Assembly (NCBI GenBank): GCA_001598975.1
Contig: BBXU01002424.1
Span: 1-61,903, forward strand
Reading direction: 5' to 3'
Length of the DNA: 61,903 bases
DNA from: Parachlorella kessleri
Taxonomy: Eukaryota; Chlorophyta; Trebouxiophyceae; Chlorellales; Chlorellaceae
The position numbers and the translations under genes are program-made. The stretch's first letter is position 1. Each line of letters opens with the position of its first letter. Under the pieces are notes generated by a model. That model was not told where the DNA came from. It did not search any database and saw only the letters and a list, made by a program, of their open reading frames with translations. Of this stretch, positions 50,201 to 59,343 are shown piece by piece.

Positions 50201-51604
50201 GTGCCCAGCTGTGCCAGGGTAGCCGAGTTGATTGCCAAGGATTTGCGGAACACGGTGGTAGTCACAGCGGCCCTGATCTTGGCAGCCACTAACTCCATGC
50301 GGTAGCTGTATTGCCCACCCAAGATGGCCTGCAAGTTAATTTTGAAGTGATTGAAGCTGGAAAGCCCTTGTCATAGAAGCCCGATGGGTTCCTATGAGTG
50401 ATTTGGCCTGGCAAAGCTGGGGTTGCAACCAAAACCGTTAGCTAGTCCAGAGCCCTCGCAACGCCACAGCAGAAGCTAGCATGCCCGATATGTATCATAA
50501 TAGACTTGCAGGGCTTAACTGTACTCTACAGCCATGCAACTGGATATATACATATATATATATATATGTATATATCCAGTTGCATGGCTGTAGAGTACAG
50601 AGTATATATATATATATGCAGAGGGGTTGCATATACACGCTGTGGTGGCACACCTTGAGCACCAAGCTTCCCACCAGCAGTGCCACACAGGCATACCCAA
50701 AAGCTGGCGAGGATTCATCTATGTGCTTCCACCATAGTTCCCTTCCTCCGCTGCTCCCAATGCCTATGAGGTCATTGTACGTTCCCATTGAAGTACTGCC
50801 ATTCTGGCCCAGGAAGCCGCTGGCCCTTGCAGCAATCACAACATGGCATGATGGGCCGCCAGCTGCCAGAGGTGCAGCTCCCAGTCCTGAGCAACCCTGC
50901 CAGCCCCAGCTGCTGCTGTACGCTGCTATCTCATGTGAGCCTGTCACAGCGGGCCCAGCTGCGCTGTGCCCTTCGCTGGGGGACCTGCTGAGGTGGCGCA
51001 GCAGGGCATTGAGCAGCAGAGGCCCGGCAAAATTCAGGGCGTCACTGCCAAATTTGAGGGGAGCCAGCCAGAAGAAAGGCCGACCATAGGCTGACACGAG
51101 GGTTCGCAGCAGCGACGGCTGCCTGCCCTGCGCTGAGGCAGCCGCCTGGTCCTGCACCATGGTGCAGATAGCAGCACGACGTCCCGGCAAGCCCTTAGAT
51201 ATACACTGCACACGGTGACGGTGCCCCAGCACGTTGGTCATAGCTTGTACTACCTGCCACAAACCACATATTGATACAAGAGCGTCCAGTGTGTCTGCTG
51301 CCAGGGTGCTGCGCTGCTGTCTCGGCAACTTCTGACTCGAAGCTTCACGCTGTACCTGTTGCCACCTGGCCCACAGCAGCTGGCCACACGCCCCAGGCTC
51401 AAGGTCTGCTGGCAGCAGGAAGAGGTCCTGCTGCTGCAGCAGGCGTTGCCTGCCGAGCTGCAGAAGCGGAGCTGCCCAGGAGAAGCTCAGAGAGGACAAC
51501 CAGCCGGGGTCCAGTGGGCGTGGGGAGTCAAGTTCGTTGCGACAGGTGGCTTGATTGTCGGGCTGGGGTGCACCATCTGCGCTATCAAGGTCTCCGGGAC
51601 TCAT
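38294..51604 (-). CDS. ABCC-family full ABC transporter (MRP type), 1820 aa, 24 exons
   Basis: Membrane exporter of the multidrug-resistance-protein family, often vacuolar or plasma-membrane and moving conjugated anions. Exons: 51604-51356, 51127-50654, 50328-50199, 49832-49711, 49358-49243, 48918-48837, 48421-48321, 47887-47762, 47424-46466, 46102-46033, 45743-45560, 44962-44774, 44599-44207, 43829-43509, 43174-43027, 42427-42289, 41814-41728, 41556-41466, 41056-40909, 40462-40382, 40134-39685, 39507-39385, 39259-38787, 38500-38294; the frame closes exactly. TMD1 is in exons 2-8. NBD1 has Walker A GEVGAGKSS (about 765), SQEPWIQ, LSGGQRARLALARAL and Walker B IYLLDDVLAAVD, with Asp for the catalytic Glu as usual in ABCC. 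TMD2 is in exons 13-20. NBD2 has GAGKSSLIA, LSLGQQQLLCLARVL, LCLDECTASVD with Glu, and IEVAHR. Low-complexity inserts of about 150 residues (NBD1) and 60 residues (NBD2) are present. NBD2 most resembles ABCC10-type proteins from memory. Confidence 0.93.
42905..43055 (-). repeat. partial tandem duplication across an exon 3' end in the ABCC gene
   Basis: The end of exon 15 and its following intron (minus strand: CAACCGCTTCTCCAGC, ACACAGGT, then CTGGCTTCGGCT) recurs about 95 bp downstream in the intron with mismatches, including another CACAG-GT donor-like site. A shorter remnant (GGTGCTCACCCA) occurs again near 42817-42830. Confidence 0.75.
44926..45180 (-). repeat. three tandem copies of the 5' part of the NBD1 Walker B exon
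   Basis: A block beginning CAGCCAGCACGTCG on the plus strand occurs at 44926, 45042 and 45159 (spacing 116 and 117 bp). On the minus strand each unit carries intron 3' sequence, a CCGCAG acceptor and the exon start. The used copy reads DKDIYLLDDVLAAVD; the middle copy keeps its acceptor and reads DKDIYLLVDVLADA; the third has lost the acceptor and start but keeps DDVLAAA. Confidence 0.9.
48444..48544 (-). repeat. 54-bp-spaced tandem duplicate next to an ABCC acceptor
   Basis: CTTGAGTGAAGGGTGCGCGG at 48444 is repeated at 48498 with a single mismatch and continues CAAACAGTTGAGGGAAA in both copies. It lies just upstream (minus sense) of the exon 7 acceptor at 48422. Confidence 0.85.
50519..50600. 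repeat. 82-bp perfect palindrome with an AT-rich centre
   Basis: Bases 50519-50559 are the exact reverse complement of 50560-50600. The arms start CTGTACTCTACAGCCATGCA and the centre is alternating TA. It lies in the second intron of the ABCC gene. A second TA tract follows at 50602-50617. The transcript would form a 41-bp perfect stem, whichever strand is transcribed. Confidence 0.97.
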
Positions 51605-52046
51605 GAAACCGCGAAGCTTTGGCGGATCAGTCGTGATGCCATCAGTGCTGCACCAGATGACAAACCATGAGGGCTGACCCAACGCTTTCAAGCACCCCAA
51701 GTGCGGATGCTCTTCCTTTGTTCAATGCAACGCTGGATCACAAGGGCTGCGTGGCTGCTGGGCCTGCTGACGAGGTCAAGGCGCCAGGGCGCAAGCTCGC
51801 AGACTACCCAAACAGAGTGGCTGGGCCTGCTGAGACTGAGCAGGAGCTGATTTGGAAAGGCTCACTGGCAACGGCATAATGGCACCCACATACAAAACAG
51901 CAGGCATGTTGCATGTACTCCTTGCATGCAGATATATAGGCAACGTAAGTTGGCATTGTCACCATAGTAACCTTGGTACATAGCAACCTAGCCACAAACT
52001 CCTGGTCTGGTTAATGAGCCAATAACAGTAATGAGAACAGGTCCGC
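51605..52046 (-). promoter_or_regulatory. upstream region of the ABCC gene
   Basis: 440 bp between the ABCC start (51604) and the stop of the next minus-strand gene (52047). It should hold the ABCC promoter and the upstream gene's poly(A) site. A 70-codon plus-strand ORF (51667-51879) is probably chance. No TATA box or TGTAA stands out. Confidence 0.35.
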
Positions 52047-54589
52047 CTAGGCTTGCACCCTCCTCTCTTCATCTCTCAGGAAACTGTTGACCTGATCTAC
52101 TGCCACTGCCAGCAGCCCCTTCTGCGCATCTAGCCGCCCCATGACAGCCGCGGCAGACGGCTCTCTCCGAGCCGACTCCACAAGCCTGCAGCAGCACCTT
52201 CTATACCTTAACCAGGGCGCACGATGACCACGGGCATTTAGATGATGCAGCATATAGGGCTGCATGACCCCAGCGGCAAGTTAGGGTACGCTAGCCTTCT
52301 GGGACCTTCACAGCATTTGCAGGCTACCTCTCACCGCACATCTAGTGTACAGGGGTGCCCACCATCTGACCCACGCAACTGCACGTTGGCACATAGACTA
52401 AAGCAGGCCTAGAGTCCCAAATCTTTCAGCACAGCCCTTCTCCAGTCCACAGTGAGGGAAACGTCAACCACCTCGGCCAGCAGAATCTCACATGGCATAC
52501 TCCCGCTGGGCACAGTGAAGCACGCTGTCGTTGCCACCCTGCAAGCCCAGCGCCATCTCCTGGAGACCCTGAACACCCAGAGGATTGGAGAAGAGACCTC
52601 AGCAGAAGCAACGCTGCTGTGTAAGGTAAGGTTGCACTTACTGCCAGTGCTGCAGCAGCGCCTCAGGCTAGCTGGGCCCCTCCTCCCACCAACAGACATG
52701 TCGGTGTGGCAGGGGCGCAGGGAAGGACAGCCCCCAAGACTTGCCAAGTGTGGGCGTCATCCACCAACGGCAGTCGGACCCATGTCTTTGCAACACACAG
52801 AACTTCCTTCCTCCTAAGACCACATGCAACCTGCACCAATATTAGTGTGGCTAGACCCTCTCCAAGCTCCCGCCTGCTGTCGGGCCTTTGTAAACAGTCA
52901 CTCGCGCGTTTGACAAGGAGAGCGGCAGAGCAAGCAGCAGCCCCTGCGCTCACAACTCCCAGCCCACCTGCACTAGGTCTTCTGTCAGCGCCTCCAGCTC
53001 ATCTGGCGCCAGCCCGCCGGCGCTTTGCAAGGCCAGTCTCAGCGCACACAGCGTGCAGTAGTAGCTGGCCTCGGCTCGGGCCACGCTGAGGGCGGCATAC
53101 TGCTCCAAGTCCCCCTGAAACGGTAGGGTCACCACATGTTGCTTCCGTTGGCAGCGGGCCGCAGCCCAGGCAACGCTAGGATCAGCACAGTTATCCAAGA
53201 TCCCTTTGCAAGGCACAGGGAAACGCTCAATAATGATAATTATATTGGTAAAACGCTTGCCTGGCTGCCAAATGAGGAACCAGTAGATTCACTCAGGCTC
53301 CTCCTTTCTCAGTGCAGAACGGCCATATGATGTCACAGGCAGCTCAAACAATAACTCGTGCCACCAGCCCCACTCAGCCGTCAGTCCTGACGCTGTCCGA
53401 AACTGCCTGAAACGCAGCCTTTCAGGGGTTGCATTCCATCCCATCTAGCCCAGCCAAGTGAGAGGCTGCCTACCGGCGTTGACTTGTACCCCTCCGCTGC
53501 CCTGCGCAAGAAGTCCTCCTTGAAGGCCGCCAGGTGAGAGCCCAGCACAGTAGGAGCCTCACCAAGATACGGTGCAGCAGCAGCAGCATCCCCGGCCGCT
53601 GCAATCGAGTAAATGTGAAGGAATCAAGCGGGTGGTGGTGGGCTGATCGCGGGGGTGTCACAAAGTGTAGGTTATCAAACCTCCCATTTGGAGTGAAGGG
53701 CAGAGGCTACTCGTATGGCAACACTGGGTACTTCATTTTGTCCCTACCTCGCTGCCGTCTGCCGAGTGCGCCCGTGAGCCAACATCCAAGGCTGCCTGCA
53801 TCCAGCGCAGCCTCCCTGGCCACACAAGCATGCTTCCGATAGTGTTTCTCTAGCCAAGCAGCAGCTGCGGACTTCCCTATGCTGCCATCCATAGGGATAA
53901 GTCATGGTCACTGCTTGCGCTGTAACGGCAGTGAAAACCAGCACCCATGAACCCTCACAAGCTGTATCCCAGAGCATGACACGGCGCGTTGTGCAGAACT
54001 CTTGTTGCTCCACACCCACCCCCGGTCCCGTGTTCAACCCCGTAGCATAGGCAAGGCTGACCCACCTTGGCATCCTCTGCTGCCTCCTGGTACTGCCCGT
54101 CCTGGAAGTGCATCATGAAGAGGTGCACGAACAGGGTCTCCACGCAGTGTGCCTTGTCGCCATAGGCAGCCAGGATCGTCCGCAGACCTGCGGTTGGGGA
54201 AAGCAGTTATCAGTTTGCTCTTGAGTTCTGCCTTGCCACTGCAGGACCTTCAGAGTCATGAGGGATGTGTCAGACCCATGGTCGATGGCCAGGAGGTGCT
54301 GTGCCCTCTCCTTTTTGACATTTCAAGCCTGCAGCTTCCATGAGCAGCAAACTACAAGGCACCGCTCACCATCCTGCAGGGCCTGCTTAGCTCCAGACCG
54401 GTTACCCTCCGACAACAGGATCTCAGACAGCTTGCAGGCCGCTACCATCTGGCGAACACCTGGCGCGATGTTGTCCCAGTCCAGCTGCACCTGTGGCAAG
54501 GGCAAAGCGGGGCTGCACTTCGCCAGCCAGCCTAGAAGGCTCTCTCCACCAACAAAAGCCGCAAGTAGTTGCCTCCATCCAAGGTGCAT
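52047..54589 (-). CDS. unidentified helical (possibly TPR-like) protein, about 314 aa
   Basis: Seven exons in one frame: 54589-54370, 54187-54066, 53871-53748, 53598-53474, 53114-52968, 52559-52492 and 52185-52047. The protein is helical, with Ala/Glu/Leu spacing like tetratricopeptide units: MVAACKLSEILLSEGNRSGA, LFVHLFMMHFQDGQYQEAAE, GDLEQYAALSVARAEASYYC. The C-terminus is VNSFLRDEERRVQA. Joining exons 5-7 is well supported because only one acceptor/donor pair keeps phase. The third exon's acceptor (GGGAAG before TCC) is weak. ATG 54589 is the first in-frame start; more exons could lie upstream. No enzyme motif is visible, and a scaffold or complex subunit is plausible. It is divergent from the gene at 55148. 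Confidence 0.6.
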
Positions 54590-55147
54590 CACTCGACCCT
54601 GCGGCTAGATGAGTACACAAAACTGCAAGCCTGTCTACCAGCCAAGAATATTCTGTGCCGGGTTGCCTGTCTCAAGCTGCCATCTGGCCCTGCTGCTTGA
54701 CCAGTGCCGTGGCTACTCCCAGGCTCCGGCATGTCTATCAACCCGGCTCGAGATGAGAACCTTAGCCTAGTATATAGGCGCCGAACTAGCTTCCAAGGCC
54801 GGAGGGAAAGCTGCAGCAAGCCGGCTGGAGGTACGGTTTTGGTTGGCACGGGCGCCCTGGCCCCCAGGACGTCCGGAATTACCAAGATAGTGATCTAGCC
54901 GGCCCAACCCTATCTATTTAGTTGAAGTGAGACATCCAAGGGTCCCTTCTGTCCTTGCCGCCACCACCTGGCAGCCCCCGTACCTACATGCAACCACACG
55001 AACAACTCTGACGCCTGCAACTCTTCGTTGTGCACCCATTGTGAGAGCTTAATCTATTTGGGACGCTGGATGGCACTTCGAGCGTTTTGCACCATGTCAG
55101 GGTTGTAAGCTCTGCCCTTTGCACCAGTCTCGCAAGTGCAGCATGCA
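54590..55147. promoter_or_regulatory. divergent promoter region between two unidentified genes
   Basis: 558 bp between opposite start codons (54589 minus, 55148 plus). ORFs inside are short. No specific promoter element is assignable beyond an AT-rich stretch at 54905-54925. Confidence 0.35.
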
Positions 55148-57680
55148 ATGGTATTCGGTCTTGCCTCCTGGATGCTGAAACGTCGTGCATCGCCTCCCTG
55201 TAGCGTCATCTCGCCTCTGGCCCTGCTGCTCTCTGCCGACATGCACTCATGGCTGGCTACTGGCCCTGCAACTATACAGACACAGCCACAAGGTGAACAC
55301 TCTGGCACAACGGGGCTGAGCGTAAGCACCTGGACCCTCTGCTTCAGTACTTGGCAGGCATTGGCAAGCTCCCCTGCATACTAGTATTGCAGGTGGTGCA
55401 GCTGCCCAGTCCTCAGCTTATCGGCACACGACAAGGGCGTCGTATCACAACCGGGCCGCTCGCTATGATTCTGCTGGCCCCCGGCCGACCCCCGAAGCTG
55501 TGGGGAGCCTCGCCCGTTTCCGCCTGGTCAGCCCTCTTCTAACCACTGAGCTGGAGACGGGAGGAGACCAGGGCCCCAGCAGCCTAACTGGCAGCAATGC
55601 CGTTGCCAGCGTGAACAGCAGCAGCAGCAGCGACTGCCTGTCGCGCATGGCCCTTGCCTCCCTGGTCTGGGATGATGCCGGCCCCACTGTGCCCTACCAC
55701 GTATACCATGCCGAGGGTCTTCCTGCCACCTGGCTGTCTCACTGGCGCCAGCAGGAGGAACGGTTGCATTTCAGGCGAGCTGTGGTCAGGGCGACACGCG
55801 GCCGGCAGCTAGACCGCCGGAGACAGCTGCTAGAGCTGCTGGCTGGAGAGCCTCCGCCCACGCTCGATGCCAATGCTGCTTTCCCGTGGGAGGCAGGGGA
55901 GGTCGCTGGCATTGGTGTGCCTGCCTCCGCTGAGGTGGCGGCTGCTGCGGGTCAGCACGGGGAGCTGCTTCACAATTCCATGAGCAAAACCGGGGATGTT
56001 GCGAAGCCAGCTGCAGACCAACAGGAGGAGAATGTGCAGCCCACCGCCCTGCCTGCGTTAGGCGCTACTTGCAGTCGCAGCTTGAGCAGCAGCACTAGCC
56101 GGATCAGCAGCGGCAATGCCTTCAGCAGTCTTGGTGAGCAGCAGCAGCAGCAGCTTGGCAGTGTCCCAGGGCGCCCTCGCTGTGTTGTCGACCACCCTGG
56201 TAGCAACAGTGGGCTGCCAACTCGGCGACGGCAGCAGCGGCGGATCGAGCCCGGGTGGGAGCGCATGAGCGACATTGAGTGGCTCTATGGGCTGCCAGAT
56301 GAGGCTGACGAGCAGCGTGAGGTATGCCTGAGCGTTGAGCGCTCGAACAGGGTTGCCAACCTCTGTGACAGTCTGTGACAGTTTGCTGGTGGACGGCATG
56401 TATATATATATATATAGTGTGTGCCTTGTGTTGGCAAGGGGGGCAGGGGTGGCAATTCGGCAGTGGTCTGAATGATGATGTGTGACGGACAGTCGCGTCA
56501 CAGAAGCTTCCTTAGGCAGAAGGCGTGGCAGAAAACTGAGGGGTCGGTATCTCTATTATTCACCTGGAGATTTGTGGTATGCAGTAGGCTTGAGACATGC
56601 TGCTCTCCTGCTGTATTCCTGTATGGCAGGCCCACATCGACTGGCTGCCACCGGAGATCACGGAGGGGCAGCAGCAGCAGCAGGAGGGGGGCCGCCTTGG
56701 ACCTCAGCGCTTGCGCCTCCAGGGCGCCGGCGTCACGGTGCGCCCGCTGTGGATCGCTGTGCATCAGGAGGAGGGCAGCAGGGAGGCCAGGTGGGTGTTA
56801 CGCGTCTGCAGTGCTTTTGCTCTGCTCCCGTTCCCCCCCTACTCCGTTGGTTTTCTCTAGCTGTGCATGCTGTCTCTGCTACCTTGCTCCTGCCAGCGAG
56901 GCGCCTCCGCCTGCACTTGCCCTCCTGCAGGCTCTTGCAAGGGCTGTGCCCCCTTCGGAGAGTGGGGTGAAGCTCTTAGTGCTACTGCTTGCCTTGCAGG
57001 CTTTACGAAAGTGTTGTCCCCCTGGAGGAGGGCGTGCTGCAACATCTGCAGACCCCGTTGGTGCCCTTCTGCACCGCCATGGGCCTGCAGTTTGGCGCGG
57101 GGGACGTCAGCGCCGGCGGCGGTCTTGAAGGCGGCGCCTGGCGCAACTATTTCGTTGGCGTGGTGGGGGCTGTGGGGGCTGTGGAGGAGGAGGTGCTCTG
57201 GCCAAACCAGGTAAGCCCCTGGGCTTTTTCAAATCACTTCTAGTTCACCCAGGATCCCGCACGACGTGTTTAGCGCCGGCAGAAGATTCAGTGGCAGAGC
57301 CTTCTGGCTCGATCACATGAGCTCAGGGGTTTCTGTATCGGTTTCTTTTAATGTAGTCCCTTCTTCTCGTTGGGAGGCTGCTCTGCTGACACTTGCGTAC
57401 TCTCAACCTGGAGGTAGGCCCCCACGCTGTGCCGCCCCTTGCCTGCCCGCCCTCCTTTTTGCAGCTGCTCCACCGTGACCGCGTGATGTTTAACGTGCGA
57501 GACGCCCTGGACGTCGCCCGCTTCCTGGCGCTGCCCACCAAACACGACATCGAGTCGCACCTGGGGCACTTGCGGCGCCTGGCGGCGGAGAGGGGCTGCC
57601 GGCCTGGCTGGTGCTGGCACATGCTGCGGCAGCGGTGGGGCGAGGCGGCGTTGCGGGAGCATGGCGTGGAGGTACAGTAG
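55148..57680 (+). CDS. unidentified 553-aa protein with possible targeting peptide
   Basis: Exons 55148-55292, 55393-56321, 56630-56790, 57000-57210 and 57465-57680 join in frame. The N-terminus (MVFGLASWMLKRRASPPCS, then a hydrophobic Leu/Ala stretch) resembles an organelle-targeting or signal sequence. The middle is Ser/Gln-rich and disordered, with a QQQQQ run. The last three exons look conserved: HIDWLPPEI, WIAVHQEEGSREARLYESVV, GLQFGAG, RNYFVGVVG, then FNVRDALDVARFLALPTK and RGCRPGWCWHMLRQRWG near the end. I do not recognise the family. A TGTAA lies about 305 bp after the stop. The first exon is the least certain because it rests only on phase and a GTGAAC donor. Confidence 0.6.
56401..56416. 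repeat. TA microsatellite
   Basis: Eight TA units in the second intron of the unidentified 553-residue protein gene, 80 bp past the exon end. Confidence 0.9.
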
Positions 57681-57985
57681 GAGGCGTGGCTGGCGGTGAG
57701 AGAAGAGCCAGCCTGTGGTCTCTAGCACTTGTGTGTGTTTCACAAAAAATGGTATCTGTGCTTTTCTCCTTGAAAACCAGGAACAACAAACCTAGGACTG
57801 CTAGCCTAACCAATTGTGACCACCTACTGGCAACTCGCTATTAGCCCTTGCAAGAGGGCCAGCTGGTAGCCGAGACGTATTAGCTAGTGGATAGCGTTGG
57901 AATCGCAGTAGGTTTGGATTGGCTGGGCGCTGGGGTTGAAATGCAAGAGGATTTGTTCATCGAAGGGCTCTTACTCCTAGCCCTG

Positions 57986-57990
57986 TGTAA
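57986..57990 (+). terminator. candidate TGTAA polyadenylation signal
   Basis: TGTAA in CCCTGTGTAAGTTG, about 305 bp after the stop at 57680. Confidence 0.4.
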
Positions 57991-58371
57991 GTTGCCGGCA
58001 AGAAGTCCCTGGAAGCGTGTTGCTGGTGATGCTTTGGGCCCCATTGTCTTGTGGTCAAGAACAGCGTGTAGTCCACAATGCCTATGTCGTTATTGATGCG
58101 CCTGCATGAATGTAGTTTGGCCTCATCCTGCAGGTTTCTAGTAGGTTGTTTCTCTGCTGTGTTGACCGGTGTTGGTGCGTGCAGGCAGCGTTTGGCTTGC
58201 TCAAGCAAGCTTCTCATACACCACAGGTGTACTATACATTATTTTTTTAATGATGGAAGAGCAGCAGTGGAGTAGGCAGCAGTTCACCTCCCCAAGCACT
58301 GGTCTAGTGACCAAGGACGCCTAGCGTTATTCTGAGAGCTCACTGAAAGCATACGGGGGACACGCTGAGAT

Positions 58372-58850
58372 CAGGGTTTCCTTTTTTGGCGATTTCGCCA
58401 ACTTTTGGCTACAAAATGGGCGTTGGGCGGCTTGTTTGGCAACGGCGCGTGAGCCGTCGCCAGAAAATTGGCGAAATTTTATGGTCGCGCTGAAGGCGCG
58501 GAGCCAAACGGTCGCCAAAAATCAGCCGCCATACCGCCAAGTGTCAGTGCAGGACAGGCAGCCTGAACACTGTGGACTATTGTTGCAAGTGGCGCGAGGG
58601 CCTGCTGGTGACATGATGGGAAAGTGATGCTGCTTGGCAAGGTCAGGCTCAGGTGTAAGTCTAAAGAGCAACACTACGGGCCAGCTTACACAACCCAGGG
58701 CCGAGCCAGGAGCCAAATTTTGAGAACTTGGAGCCAACCCCCGGAGCCAAAACTAAGGTTCCCGGAGTCGAACTTTGGCTACAAAGTAACTTTCTGTGCC
58801 ATGGCCGGAGCCAAACGTCGCCAAACTCTAACACGAAAACGGAAACCCTG
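58372..58850. mobile_element. hAT-like non-autonomous DNA transposon (MITE), 479 bp
   Basis: The element begins CAGGGTTTCC and ends GGAAACCCTG, a perfect 10-bp terminal inverted repeat. It is flanked on both sides by GCTGAGAT (58364-58371 and 58851-58858), an exact 8-bp target-site duplication, the size typical of hAT elements. Subterminal TTTGGCGA and TTTGGCT motifs appear in inverted orientation near both ends, and GGAGCCAAA is repeated inside. No transposase is encoded, so it would need a helper in trans. The intact repeats and duplication suggest recent insertion. Confidence 0.9.
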
Positions 58851-59343
58851 GCTGAGATCCAGTAATCCATACTTGCTTGTCTTTGTGACAACCCACCAAA
58901 GTGCTATTTAACAATATTACTGGTCCCCTGCTCTTCTTACAATTGCTTGCCTGTGCATCGGGTATCCTGGAGGTACCCAGCTCCTCAGCAAAGCAGGCGC
59001 GCCACGAGACCACGTTGGCAGCTAGACGTAAAACTTACAGAGGCAACAAAGGCGTGCTCCATGGTCGTCAAATTGACAATGCGCAGCCGAGTGAAACCAA
59101 GCACTAGTACTAATAAGTTGGGTTAAGAGACACGATCCCTGGTGGGCCTAGCATGTCAGGGCTTGCTCGCTCCTTCCTCGCTTGAGAGCCGCACTTCACC
59201 TCCCTTCAGCGTTTGATGTACTACCTGTCGTATCTCAATACTGCAGGCGCAAGTCCTGCATAGTCCAAGGAGCAGCAGCTAGCTTCAGCGAAGGCCCACT
59301 CGTTCAGGAGCATACACAGGGCAGCTTAACAATACAGCGAGCC

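Larger units (their letters stand above)
57681..59343 (+). other. intergenic region with a MITE
   Basis: About 1.7 kb. It contains a TGTAA at 57986-57990, the hAT-like element 58372-58850, and the upstream region of the DUF4336 gene. An open stretch with an acceptor before 59247 may be an extra 5' exon of that gene. Confidence 0.5.

Noticed and set aside
51667..51879. 70-codon plus-strand ORF upstream of ABCC
   Set aside because: Short, no recognisable motif, and it lies in the expected ABCC promoter.
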